Shown: positions 1 through 6,605 of the stretch, one piece after another
Numbering within the stretch: position 1 is the stretch's first letter
Layout of the letters: every line of letters starts with the position of its first letter
Source: an uncultured Muribaculaceae bacterium
GTDB lineage: Bacteria > Bacteroidota > Bacteroidia > Bacteroidales > Muribaculaceae
Assembly: GCA_910586975.1 (NCBI GenBank)
Contig: CAJUKX010000051.1
Span: forward strand, 1 to 11,256
Length of the DNA: 11,256 nt
Reading direction: 5' to 3'
The notes under the pieces: generated by a model
Database searches by the model: none
Seen by the model: the letters and a program-made list of their open reading frames with translations, nothing else
Told to the model about the DNA's origin: nothing
Made by a program: the position numbers and the translations under genes

Positions 1-55
1 CGCCTCTCAGCACTCGCACCTGAAACGAGCGCGTCTACCATTCCGCCACCTGGGC
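1..55 (-). tRNA. tRNA-Leu (anticodon CAG), partial at window edge
   Basis: Read on the minus strand, the gene starts at 55 with a GCCCAGG acceptor arm, followed by TGGCGGAATGGTAGACGCG, the typical D-arm of bacterial leucine tRNAs. The anticodon arm is CTCGT-TTCAGGT-GCGAG, with anticodon CAG at positions 22 to 20. The next bases, TGCTGAGAGGCG, begin the long variable arm expected of a class II tRNA. The T-arm and 3' acceptor strand lie outside the window. Confidence 0.93.
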
Positions 56-94
56 TTTTGCTCTTTTGGAGCGGTTGTTGTGGTTTTGTGAGTA

Positions 95-124
95 CAAAGT
101 TACTACTTTTTTGTGAAATACAAA
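95..124 (-). promoter_or_regulatory. Bacteroidetes-type promoter of tRNA-Leu
   Basis: On the minus strand a -33 TTTG (124-121) is followed after 18 bases by TAACTTTG (102-95), an exact match to the -7 consensus TAnnTTTG. Transcription should start near 90, about 35 bases before the tRNA 5' end. The same -7 octamer occurs before tRNA-Val and before the lipid operon of this window. Confidence 0.75.
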
Positions 125-157
125 CGTTTTAATGAAAAAAATTATTATTTTTGCATT

Positions 158-165
158 TAAATTTG
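158..165 (+). promoter_or_regulatory. possible -7 element for the rpiB operon
   Basis: TAAATTTG matches the TAnnTTTG -7 consensus and lies about 80 bases before the rpiB start. No TTTG is seen at the usual 18-20 base distance upstream, so the call rests on the -7 box alone. The region is AT-rich, where such a match can arise by chance. Confidence 0.35.
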
Positions 166-243
166 TTTATCCGGTGGGTGAAAGTGTGTTTTTGCCCGGT
201 TTTTTCGGATTTTTTTTGAGTACTGACTTTATTTTTTACTGAT

Positions 244-705
244 ATGAGTATTGTTCAACCTGATAAGAAAATTGCGATTTGCAGCGATCATGCCGGTTTT
301 GAGCTTAAGGGTGTAATTGAATCCTGGCTTGCCGAGCGTGGGCTTGCGTTCGAGGATTTCGGCACTCATTCGTCGGAGTCGTGTGATTATCCTGATTTTG
401 CTCATCCGGCGGCTGTGGCTGTGGAGAGCGGCCGTTGCTATCCGGGTATTGCCATGTGTGGCTCGGGCAATGGCATTGGCATCACTCTCAACAAGCATCA
501 GGGCATTCGCGCGGCTCTGTGCTGGAATGTGGAGCTTGCTTCGCTTGCGCGTCGTCATAATAATGCTAATGTGCTGGTGTTGCCGGCGCGGTTTATTTCG
601 GCCGAACTTGCCCTTGAGATTGTTGAGACTTTCCTCAACACTGATTTCGAGGGTGGACGTCATGAGCGTCGTGTGGCCAAGATTCCGGTTGACGGTATCT
701 GCTAA
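244..705 (+). CDS. rpiB: ribose-5-phosphate isomerase B
   Basis: Cytosolic enzyme of the non-oxidative pentose phosphate pathway that interconverts ribose 5-phosphate and ribulose 5-phosphate. At 153 residues it has the usual RpiB/LacAB length. Visible family signatures are the N-terminal CSDHAGFELK (13-22), the active-site segment MCGSGNGIGI (71-80), whose Cys72 matches the catalytic base of E. coli RpiB, and GIRAALC followed by RRHNNANVLVLPAR (87-116), which holds conserved sugar-phosphate contacts. Gly-Ser-Gly follows the cysteine, where some homologues have Gly-Thr-Gly. The first ATG after an in-frame AT-rich leader is used; no Shine-Dalgarno is seen. It is the first gene of a four-gene run, 18 bases before the lipoprotein gene. 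LacA/LacB galactose-6-phosphate isomerases share the fold, but those come as gene pairs and are unlikely here. Confidence 0.95.
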   Translation: MSIVQPDKKIAICSDHAGFELKGVIESWLAERGLAFEDFGTHSSESCDYPDFAHPAAVAVESGRCYPGIAMCGSGNGIGITLNKHQGIRAALCWNVELASLARRHNNANVLVLPARFISAELALEIVETFLNTDFEGGRHERRVAKIPVDGIC

Positions 706-723
706 TCTATTATTTATATAATT

Positions 724-1533
724 ATGAAATTAAAGAGTTTAACATCCAATATCTTCGGGCTTCTGGGTGCCGGAGTGTTGATGTCGGCAGTTGTGTCGTG
801 CTCGGGCAGCGATAAGTCGCAGGCTCTGGAGAGTGCGGCTGCTTTGGCCGACAGTATTGTGAGTGCCGATGGCAATGCCAATGTGGAGGTGAGTGAGAAT
901 GGCGTGGGAATGGATGCTTCGTTCCGCATTTCGGATCCTCAGATTCAGGTGCAGGCTATCGGTCAGGAGTTGTTTGATGCATACGCGTCGCAACAGCTCA
1001 AGCTGGTGTCGCCCGATGATATAAACACCATCAGTCATGCTTTGCGTGGCACAAAGGGGGATATCACCGTGCAGTTGCTCTCTCGCGATCAGAAGCCTCA
1101 GGTTTTCACCCTCTCGCCGCAGCGCTTTGTAGAGTTGCAGAAGGCTCGTCTGTCGCAGCTTGATCCCGGCAAAGCCAAGGAGCAGGCTGTGAAGGTGGCC
1201 GAGGGCATGTGTCCCAATCCCAAGGCTCACGAGGGTGCGGTGCGTGTTGATGTAGCGTTGGTAAAGGGCTTTATTGAATATAATATTGTGTGGCCGTCGC
1301 AGAAGGATCTGGCCAATAAGGAGCAGAGTGTGCTCACATTGTTGTATTTCAACGATCTCAAGAAGAGCCTTAAGGACCTTGGCGATCTTGAGCAGCCGGT
1401 GATTGATCTTCTTACCAACCTTGGTATCGACGGTGTGCGTGTGCAGTACTCGGCCGAGGATGGCGAAAAGGTCATCAAGCAGGCTTTCCCCTGGCGCGAA
1501 CTTCAAAAACCTATCGAAAAATATAAAATTTAA
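724..1533 (+). CDS. unknown lipoprotein, 269 residues
   Basis: I do not recognise this protein. It starts with a 25-residue lipoprotein signal (MKLK, a hydrophobic stretch, then VVSC), with the lipidated cysteine at residue 26. The mature part should therefore be membrane-anchored and face the periplasm or cell surface. The residues after the cysteine (SGSDKS) do not clearly form the acidic export signal used for surface lipoproteins in Bacteroidetes. The mature chain (about 243 residues) is mostly soluble and mixed alpha/beta in appearance, with one further cysteine in GMCPNP (near residue 161) and no enzyme motif I can name. It lies between rpiB and pepT with gaps of 18 and 5 bases, so it is probably co-transcribed with these housekeeping genes. 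A long open frame on the opposite strand is a codon-bias shadow. The lipoprotein call is sure; the function is open. Confidence 0.85.
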   Translation: MKLKSLTSNIFGLLGAGVLMSAVVSCSGSDKSQALESAAALADSIVSADGNANVEVSENGVGMDASFRISDPQIQVQAIGQELFDAYASQQLKLVSPDDINTISHALRGTKGDITVQLLSRDQKPQVFTLSPQRFVELQKARLSQLDPGKAKEQAVKVAEGMCPNPKAHEGAVRVDVALVKGFIEYNIVWPSQKDLANKEQSVLTLLYFNDLKKSLKDLGDLEQPVIDLLTNLGIDGVRVQYSAEDGEKVIKQAFPWRELQKPIEKYKI

Positions 1534-1538
1534 GATAT

Positions 1539-2768
1539 ATGAATCTTGTAGACCGCTTCTTACAATACGTTAAGTTTGACACTCAGAGTGACGAACTTAC
1601 CAATCTCACGCCCTCTACTCCGGGGCAGATGATTTTTGCACGTCATCTTAAGGAAGAGCTTCAGTCGCTTGGCCTTGAGGATATCTCGCTTGATGAGAAC
1701 GGCTATCTTATGGCCACTCTGCCGGGCAATATCACCGACCGCAAGGTGCCCACTGTAGGCTTTATCGCTCACCTTGATACATCGCCCGATATGTCGGGAC
1801 GCCATGTGTCGCCGCGTATCGTGGAGAATTATGATGGCAAGGATATCGAGCTCAACCAGGCTACCGGAATCACCCTTTCGCCGGCTGACTTCCCCGAATT
1901 GCTCAACTATGTGGGTCAGGATCTGATTGTTACCGACGGCAATACCCTGCTTGGTGCCGACGACAAGGCCGGTGTGGCCGAAATAATCTCGGCGGTGGAT
2001 TATCTGATTCAGCATCCCGAAATCAAGCACGGTCCGGTGCGTATAGCCTTTAATCCTGATGAGGAGATAGGCCGGGGCGCTCATAAGTTTGATGTGGCCC
2101 GCTTCGGTGCCGACTTTGGCTATACTATGGATGGTGGCGAGATCGGCGAACTCGAATATGAGAACTTCAATGCCGCCGTAGCGCGTGTTACATTCAAGGG
2201 CCGCAATGTTCACCCCGGATATGCCAAGCACAAGATGGTGAACTCAATGCGCATTGCCAATCAGTTTGTGATCATGCTGCCCCGTTGGGAGACTCCCGAA
2301 CACACCGAGGGCTACGAAGGCTTCTATCATCTGGTAGGAATGGAAGGCTCGGTTGAGAATACCGTTCTCACATATATAATACGCGACCACGACCGCGACC
2401 GTTTCGAACGCCGCAAGAAGGAACTTGAACACCTCACCCGCAAGATCAACAACGAATTCCCCGGTTGCTGCTCAATTGAGATCAACGACCAGTACTACAA
2501 TATGCGCGAGAAGATTGAGCCGGTGATGTATATCATCGACATCGCCCGCGAGGCCATGTTGGCTGTGGGTGTAACTCCCAAGGTTCAGCCCATACGTGGC
2601 GGCACCGACGGCGCACAGTTGTCGTTCAAGGGTCTGCCCTGTCCCAATATCTTTGCCGGAGGGCTCAACTTCCACGGCCGCTACGAGTTCGTTCCCATCC
2701 CCTCGATGGAAAAGGCCATGCAGGTGATTGTAGAAATCGCCAAGCAGGTAGGTTCATACAACTTTTAG
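1539..2768 (+). CDS. pepT: peptidase T (tripeptide aminopeptidase)
   Basis: Cytosolic di-zinc M20 family aminopeptidase that removes the N-terminal residue from tripeptides. The 409 residues match the usual PepT length, and every catalytic position lines up with E. coli PepT within about two residues. They are AHLDTS with His78 and Asp80, GADDKAG with the metal-bridging Asp141, NPDEEIG with the general base Glu175 and ligand Glu176, TMDGGE with Asp198, and NFHG with His379. GRNVHPGYAK (221-230) and PIRGGTDGAQ (351-360) are further family signatures from the dimerisation/lid and catalytic domains. The ATG is 5 bases after the lipoprotein gene and the stop is 3 bases before miaA, so the gene sits inside an operon. 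No anomalies are seen. Generic M20 peptidases are an alternative, but the full-length motif match favours PepT. Confidence 0.96.
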   Translation: MNLVDRFLQYVKFDTQSDELTNLTPSTPGQMIFARHLKEELQSLGLEDISLDENGYLMATLPGNITDRKVPTVGFIAHLDTSPDMSGRHVSPRIVENYDGKDIELNQATGITLSPADFPELLNYVGQDLIVTDGNTLLGADDKAGVAEIISAVDYLIQHPEIKHGPVRIAFNPDEEIGRGAHKFDVARFGADFGYTMDGGEIGELEYENFNAAVARVTFKGRNVHPGYAKHKMVNSMRIANQFVIMLPRWETPEHTEGYEGFYHLVGMEGSVENTVLTYIIRDHDRDRFERRKKELEHLTRKINNEFPGCCSIEINDQYYNMREKIEPVMYIIDIAREAMLAVGVTPKVQPIRGGTDGAQLSFKGLPCPNIFAGGLNFHGRYEFVPIPSMEKAMQVIVEIAKQVGSYNF

Positions 2769-2771
2769 TAG

Positions 2772-3668
2772 ATGGACAAGACCCTTGTAGTAGTTACGGG
2801 GCCCACGGCGTCAGGCAAGACTTCATTGGCCATCGATCTGGCCATTGAGCTTGGATGTGACGTAATATCAGCCGATTCGCGGCAGATATATAAAGGAATA
2901 CCGATTGGCACAGCCGCGCCCACTCGCGAAGAGTTGGCGCGGGTGCGCCATCATTTTATAGCTGCCTTGCCGCTCGATGCCTACTACAGTGCGGCGTGCT
3001 ATGAGCGCGATGCCCTTGATGAGGTAGGCCGGCAGTTTTCGCACGGCGACTATGCTGTGGTGTGCGGCGGTTCAATGATGTATATTGATGCGCTAACCGA
3101 TGGCATTGATGAGTTGCCCACCATTTCAGAACAGGTAAGGACTAAGGTAAAAGACCTTTACAACCAACATGGCATTGACGGCCTGAATGCCTATCTCGAA
3201 ATATTAGATCCCGAGTATTACGCACAAGTCGACAAGGCCAATTACAAGCGCGTGGCCCATGCCATAGAAATATCGCTTGAGGCCGGAGTTCCCTACAGCA
3301 CCCTCCGGGCCGGCCGTCGCTCACAGCGTCCGTTCCGTATTATCAAGGTAGCTATTGACCTCGAACGCGAGCGTCTGTTTGACCGCATTAACCGCCGTGT
3401 CGACCTCATGATGGAGCAGGGACTGGAGCAGGAAGCCCGCGATATGCTGCCGCTGCGCCACCTAAATGCCCTAAACACCGTGGGCTATAAGGAAATGTTT
3501 GCTTATTTCGACGGAGAGATGACGCGCGACACAGCCATAGCACGCATCGCAAAGAATACCCGCGTTTATGCCAAGAAGCAGCTCACATGGCTTGCCCGGC
3601 CATCGGTACGCCCGACAACATTCGTTAAACCGGAGACAGCTTTAAGCGAAATTCTGACTCTTTTATAA
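2772..3668 (+). CDS. miaA: tRNA dimethylallyltransferase
   Basis: MiaA transfers a dimethylallyl group to N6 of adenosine 37 in tRNAs that read codons beginning with U, using dimethylallyl diphosphate. The 298 residues are typical. The P-loop is GPTASGKT (10-17). The substrate segment ISADSRQIYKG (32-42) holds the conserved Asp35 and Arg37. GGSMMYIDAL (99-108), NTVGYKE (235-241) and TRVYAKKQLTW (263-273) are the other family blocks. The start codon lies 3 bases after the pepT stop, so translation is probably coupled to pepT. It is the last gene of the operon and is followed at once by an AT-rich hairpin. Some Bacteroidales carry two miaA copies; the window cannot show whether this is the only one. 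Confidence 0.96.
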   Translation: MDKTLVVVTGPTASGKTSLAIDLAIELGCDVISADSRQIYKGIPIGTAAPTREELARVRHHFIAALPLDAYYSAACYERDALDEVGRQFSHGDYAVVCGGSMMYIDALTDGIDELPTISEQVRTKVKDLYNQHGIDGLNAYLEILDPEYYAQVDKANYKRVAHAIEISLEAGVPYSTLRAGRRSQRPFRIIKVAIDLERERLFDRINRRVDLMMEQGLEQEARDMLPLRHLNALNTVGYKEMFAYFDGEMTRDTAIARIAKNTRVYAKKQLTWLARPSVRPTTFVKPETALSEILTLL

Positions 3669-3697
3669 AAAAATATGCTGAAAAACATATTTTTCTG
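3669..3697 (+). terminator. AT-rich hairpin with T tract after miaA
   Basis: AAAAATATG (3669-3677) pairs perfectly with CATATTTTT (3686-3694) around an 8-base loop, and the right arm itself supplies the T tract. It begins directly after the miaA stop codon. The stem has only one G-C pair, so termination may be weak. The right arm is also the first unit of a short tandem repeat. Confidence 0.45.
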
Positions 3698-3710
3698 ACA
3701 TATTTTCTGA
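3685..3710 (+). repeat. short imperfect tandem repeat
   Basis: ACATATTTTTCTG (3685-3697) is followed directly by ACATATTTTCTGA (3698-3710); the two units differ by one T. The repeat overlaps the hairpin after miaA. No role is evident; it may be a local duplication. Confidence 0.5.
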
Positions 3711-3739
3711 ACCATTCAATAGAAACAGGTGTTATAATT

Positions 3740-3774
3740 ACAATCCGGATGAAAAAAAGAAAGCCGGTAATTGT
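3740..3774 (+). promoter_or_regulatory. possible leader hairpin before the small protein gene
   Basis: ACAATCCGG (3740-3748) can pair with CCGGTAATTGT (3764-3774) if the TA after CCGG bulges out, giving about 9 base pairs around an A-rich loop. The loop and right arm hold a 9-codon mini-frame (3749-3778, MKKRKPVIV). The hairpin could be part of an mRNA leader, but stability and transcript extent are unknown. Confidence 0.3.
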
Positions 3775-3796
3775 TTAAGATCTAAAATTCTGAACT

Positions 3797-3916
3797 ATGG
3801 CACTATCTATGAAAAAATTCAGGAAAGAATTTAAAGACTTCTTTTATACAGTTGGTATGAGCGACAGCTTCCGTCCTACCGGTGATTGCTCAATTCACGA
3901 ACACTTCAAGAAATAA
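3797..3916 (+). CDS. probable small protein, 39 residues
   Basis: I do not recognise a family. The frame encodes 39 residues and ends in TAA. The N-terminal half is basic and aromatic (MALSMKKFRKEFKDFFYTV) and could form an amphipathic helix. The second half (GMSDSFRPTGDCSIHEHFKK) is polar, with one cysteine and two histidines. There is no signal peptide or membrane span. It is the only candidate gene in the 351 bases between miaA and the lipid operon. An internal ATG at codon 5 is a possible shorter start (35 residues). There is no Shine-Dalgarno, as is usual in this phylum. Natural-looking composition and an ordered amino-acid sequence favour real coding, but length alone cannot prove it. 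A strong hairpin lies about 50 bases downstream. Confidence 0.55.
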   Translation: MALSMKKFRKEFKDFFYTVGMSDSFRPTGDCSIHEHFKK

Positions 3917-3962
3917 CATCTTGTATATCATAGATATATAAGTAAATCTTTACAAATAAAAC

Positions 3963-3995
3963 AGGGCCGCGGCTTCACGATGAAGTTGCGGCCCT
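3963..3995 (-). terminator. strong hairpin terminator of the lipid operon, perhaps bidirectional
   Basis: AGGGCCGCGGCTTC (3963-3976) pairs with GAAGTTGCGGCCCT (3982-3995), a 14-base-pair stem with two G-U pairs and a 5-base loop (ACGAT). On the minus strand it follows the stop of the last lipid-operon gene by about 25 bases and is followed by TGTTTTATTT, a fair U tract. On the plus strand TGATATTTTC follows, so it may also end the small-protein transcript. Confidence 0.75.
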
Positions 3996-4019
3996 TGATA
4001 TTTTCACCCGGCAGCCGTT

Positions 4020-4958
4020 TTATTCGCCGTAATGATGCTTGTTGATCAGCCGAGCGAAGTGGCGGCAGATGCTTTCGTGGCGACGCATCATGTATATGAG
4101 CAGTCCGTTGAGCACTACCAGCTCAAAGGCAAAGTAAATCCACGGCTCACCTACAAACAGCGATACAAACAGGGCGATAGTGCGCCAGTTGAACGACAGT
4201 ATATTGGTGTATTTCATCAAGGGCAGGCTTGCCTTGCGGAAGTCGGCCACAAACTGCGGGTTCATGTTGCCGTCGGGCCACTGGCGGGCAATCTCGCGGC
4301 GAAGGCGCTGGAACGATGGGGTCCACGCCTCCTGATTTATGGTATATTTGGTGTAGAAAAACTGCACGAGCTTGCGCCAGAAGTTTTTCTTCCACGACAG
4401 CGACTCATAGAAAGCCTTTTGTTCCGAAGCCTGGTCGAGCTCCGACTTGCCGTTGACAAACAACAGATGGAACTGGCGGTAATAGTCGGCCATGGCAGCC
4501 TGTTTGCCGTGGCATATTCCGGCAGTCACTGCTATTACCCATATAAGCCAGGGCTGCTGTGCGAAGAAAGGCGAGAAATGATTCTCTCTCAGGCAGATAG
4601 CAATGTAAATTGTGGCAAACCATATATCGCCGCTCAGGCCATCGAGTATTCTGCCCAGAGGCGAGTACTGCTTGGTCATGCGGGCCAGCTGGCCGTCGCA
4701 CGAGTCGTATGTGTTGGCCCAGATCAGCAGAAACATACTTATGCAGTTAATCCACAGGGTATTATAGTAGAACAGAATTCCGGCGCCGATACCAAGGAAA
4801 ATAGACGCAATGGTCACGGCATTGGGCGTAACACCGAGCTTGCGAAACAGCACAGCCCATGCAAAGCCCATCGGCCTGTAGAATGCAAGGTCAATGTGCT
4901 CTTCGGTGTCCATCGACTTTAAAGATTGGCTGTATTGTTGTTTCAGGTCAGAAATCAT
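4020..4958 (-). CDS. divergent CDP-alcohol phosphatidyltransferase family membrane protein
   Basis: Integral membrane enzyme of the CDP-alcohol phosphotransferase superfamily, which moves a phosphoalcohol or phosphatidyl group from a CDP-linked donor to an acceptor. Its 312 residues exceed the usual 180-230, with a hydrophilic N-terminus before KLGVTPNAVT (40-49) and a long polar insert (about 150-250) before the last membrane segments. The signature is present as D85-xx-D88G-xx-A92R-x8-G102-xxx-D106, but the last Asp is D111, one residue later than the standard D-xxx-D spacing (DGLSGD). Gly110 sits at the usual position of the catalytic base. An internal Met16 is an alternative start. It is the last gene of a five-gene operon, 14 bases after the PAP2-like gene. 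The substrate is unknown; a headgroup lipid related to the neighbouring inositol-type enzymes is the likely area. Confidence 0.85.
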   Translation of the reverse strand: MISDLKQQYSQSLKSMDTEEHIDLAFYRPMGFAWAVLFRKLGVTPNAVTIASIFLGIGAGILFYYNTLWINCISMFLLIWANTYDSCDGQLARMTKQYSPLGRILDGLSGDIWFATIYIAICLRENHFSPFFAQQPWLIWVIAVTAGICHGKQAAMADYYRQFHLLFVNGKSELDQASEQKAFYESLSWKKNFWRKLVQFFYTKYTINQEAWTPSFQRLRREIARQWPDGNMNPQFVADFRKASLPLMKYTNILSFNWRTIALFVSLFVGEPWIYFAFELVVLNGLLIYMMRRHESICRHFARLINKHHYGE

Positions 4959-4972
4959 TGGTATTAAACTGA

Positions 4973-5911
4973 TTAACAGGTTATATAAGAAGCATATCGC
5001 TCGACAAAGCGTTCGAAAGGCCTGATGCGCATCAGGCCGTATTCAAAGATAAGGTAGCCGGCTATCGTAACAGATATTCCGCCGATAACGTCGAGTATAT
5101 AGTGATGAGATGTGTACACGGCTGTAAACCATATACCAAGGCATATCACCGCCCATGCTATGCGCATGCCCAGCGGGCAGCGTGCGCGCAGCGAGTAGAT
5201 GAATGCTATGAGCATATAGGCCGAGTGGAGCGAGGGCATGGCCGCAAATACATTGGCATTGCGAGCATACAGGGCGTTGAAAATACCCAGTCCTGTCATT
5301 TCGTCAAAACGACCCAGACCGGCTACCTCGCCCGGTGTGCCTTGTATGAAGTCGAAGCCGTGCGAGGCCACATACCATGGCGGGGCGGCCGGATGCACGT
5401 AATAAAGGGCAAAACCCAGCAGGTTCACAAAAAGGAAGACCATTGCGAAGTGCAGATACTCGGTGCGCTGGCCCTTGAAGTAGAGCCACAGGCCGAACAT
5501 TATGGGCACCGGCACCCAGCACAGATAGAAAAATCCGGCCAGAAAGTCCATCCACGGAGCATTGTGCAGGGCGAAGAATTCGTTGGGAGTGAGTATGTTG
5601 GCTTCGGCCACCGTTATTCCGAACAGCGATTTCTCAGATTCGTACAGAGCCTGTATATCCACCGGATTCACCTCATAATTAGGCAGGATATTCATCCAGT
5701 CATAGCTTATGCCGAACAGAGCAAACGGAATCAGAGCCACTATCAGGCGGCGTGTGGCCGGGGTGACAATAAACAGCGCGGCAATCAAAACGGCCATTAC
5801 CGGATGCTCGGGTCTGAAGCCCACGCACAGGGCTGTGACCGTGAGCCATGCCGCAAGGCACAGTATCAGTATGGCAATCTCGCGTTTGTCGGGCAACTTG
5901 CAGGTCTTCAT
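4973..5911 (-). CDS. PAP2/AUR1-like lipid phosphotransferase, candidate inositol phosphorylceramide synthase
   Basis: Polytopic membrane protein of 312 residues in the PAP2 superfamily, resembling the AUR1/inositol phosphorylceramide synthase branch. That branch moves a phosphoinositol headgroup from phosphatidylinositol to ceramide. Visible motifs are HPAAPPWY (173-180), like the APPWY block of AUR1-type enzymes, MPSLHSAY (225-232) with His229, and TSHHYILDVIGG (267-278) with His270 and Asp274, which completes a His-His-Asp triad. About six membrane segments flank them. The start is ATG at 5911: its ATGA overlaps the stop of the preceding CDP-alcohol transferase, indicating translational coupling. 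An open frame continues upstream to 6106 but only inside that neighbour. Known Bacteroides inositol-lipid clusters also pair a CDP-alcohol transferase with an AUR1-like gene. A plain lipid phosphatase is the main alternative. Confidence 0.85.
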   Translation of the reverse strand: MKTCKLPDKREIAILILCLAAWLTVTALCVGFRPEHPVMAVLIAALFIVTPATRRLIVALIPFALFGISYDWMNILPNYEVNPVDIQALYESEKSLFGITVAEANILTPNEFFALHNAPWMDFLAGFFYLCWVPVPIMFGLWLYFKGQRTEYLHFAMVFLFVNLLGFALYYVHPAAPPWYVASHGFDFIQGTPGEVAGLGRFDEMTGLGIFNALYARNANVFAAMPSLHSAYMLIAFIYSLRARCPLGMRIAWAVICLGIWFTAVYTSHHYILDVIGGISVTIAGYLIFEYGLMRIRPFERFVERYASYITC

Positions 5912-6588
5912 CCCAGTTCTTTCTTGCAGTGGATAAGGCGGGCAAATGCAGTGATATTGGCAAAAACGGCTATTATGGCCATTGCAACAATCAATATTAT
6001 CATGGCGCCCGCATCCGGATTGAACATGCCGGTGATACCGGTGGCCAAAGCACCCACCGAAGTTACCACCACGCGCTCGGGGCGCTGCATGAAGCCCACT
6101 TTGCATTCTATGTCGAGGCCTTCGGCGCGTGCGCGCACATAGCTCACCATTACCGAGCCAATCATGGCAAGGAAGGTGATAAGGGCACCGACGCCCTGAC
6201 CTACGGTAATCAGATAGTAGGCTATCGCACCCAGGGTGAACAGCTCGCAGTAGCGGTCGAGAACCGAGTCGTACAAGGCTCCGAAGCGCGACGACATATT
6301 GCCCAGGCGGGCTACCTGTCCGTCAAGCATGTCAAACAGCGAGAATGCGATGATGAGCGCGCCGGCCACAGTTACCAGCTTATATTGATAGTCTGTGCCG
6401 GGAGTTGCCTTCATGGCTGCCGCTACAAACACCGCTGCCGCCGCTATATTTCCCAAAAGACCTATGGTTGTGACTACATTGGGGGTTACGCCTATCTTGA
6501 TCAACAGGCGCACAAAGGGGTTGATTATGCAGTAGATGCCCTGCTGGAGTGCATCGCGGAAACGTTTGAATGTTGACTTGTTTTCCAT
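5908..6588 (-). CDS. CDP-alcohol phosphatidyltransferase, phosphatidylinositol(-phosphate) synthase-like
   Basis: Integral membrane enzyme, 226 residues, with a complete superfamily signature: D86-xx-D89G-xx-A93R-x8-G103-xxx-D107-xxx-D111 (DMLDGQVAR ... GALYDSVLD). The N-terminal KIGVTPNVVTTIGLL (31-45) is the usual entry to the first membrane helix. Downstream, SYVRARAEGL (149-158) and MQRPERVV (167-174) resemble the basic segments that bind the acceptor phosphate in mycobacterial-type phosphatidylinositol-phosphate synthases (YIKARAE ... ERPERL). Those enzymes join inositol phosphate to CDP-diacylglycerol. This similarity is recalled, not computed; phosphatidylglycerophosphate synthase or a direct phosphatidylinositol synthase are alternatives. 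It is the third gene of the operon, 17 bases after the GtrA-like gene, and its stop overlaps the start of the AUR1-like gene. Confidence 0.88.
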   Translation of the reverse strand: MENKSTFKRFRDALQQGIYCIINPFVRLLIKIGVTPNVVTTIGLLGNIAAAAVFVAAAMKATPGTDYQYKLVTVAGALIIAFSLFDMLDGQVARLGNMSSRFGALYDSVLDRYCELFTLGAIAYYLITVGQGVGALITFLAMIGSVMVSYVRARAEGLDIECKVGFMQRPERVVVTSVGALATGITGMFNPDAGAMIILIVAMAIIAVFANITAFARLIHCKKELG

Positions 6589-6605
6589 TTATATGATAAA
6601 TTCTT

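Noticed and set aside
739..1506. Long open frame (255 codons) on the minus strand across the lipoprotein gene
   Set aside because: It lies fully antisense to a gene with a clear signal peptide and lipobox, and its translation is rich in His, Arg and Leu with no domain or signal, typical of codon-bias shadows.
3733..3738. TATAAT as a promoter -10 box for the small protein gene
   Set aside because: Bacteroidetes promoters use TAnnTTTG rather than TATAAT, and no partner box lies upstream; AT-rich DNA gives such matches often.
4032..4922. Open frame of 296 codons on the plus strand opposite the last lipid-operon gene
   Set aside because: The minus-strand frame has the CDP-alcohol signature and membrane helices; this one shows no motif.
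5912..6106. Upstream extension of the AUR1-like protein
   Set aside because: It would lie wholly inside the preceding transferase gene in another frame and adds a disordered Cys/His/Arg-rich stretch; the ATGA overlap start is the natural one.
5102..6142. Open frame of 346 codons on the plus strand opposite the AUR1-like gene
   Set aside because: The translation is Cys/His/Gln-rich without order, while the opposite strand carries the PAP2 motifs.
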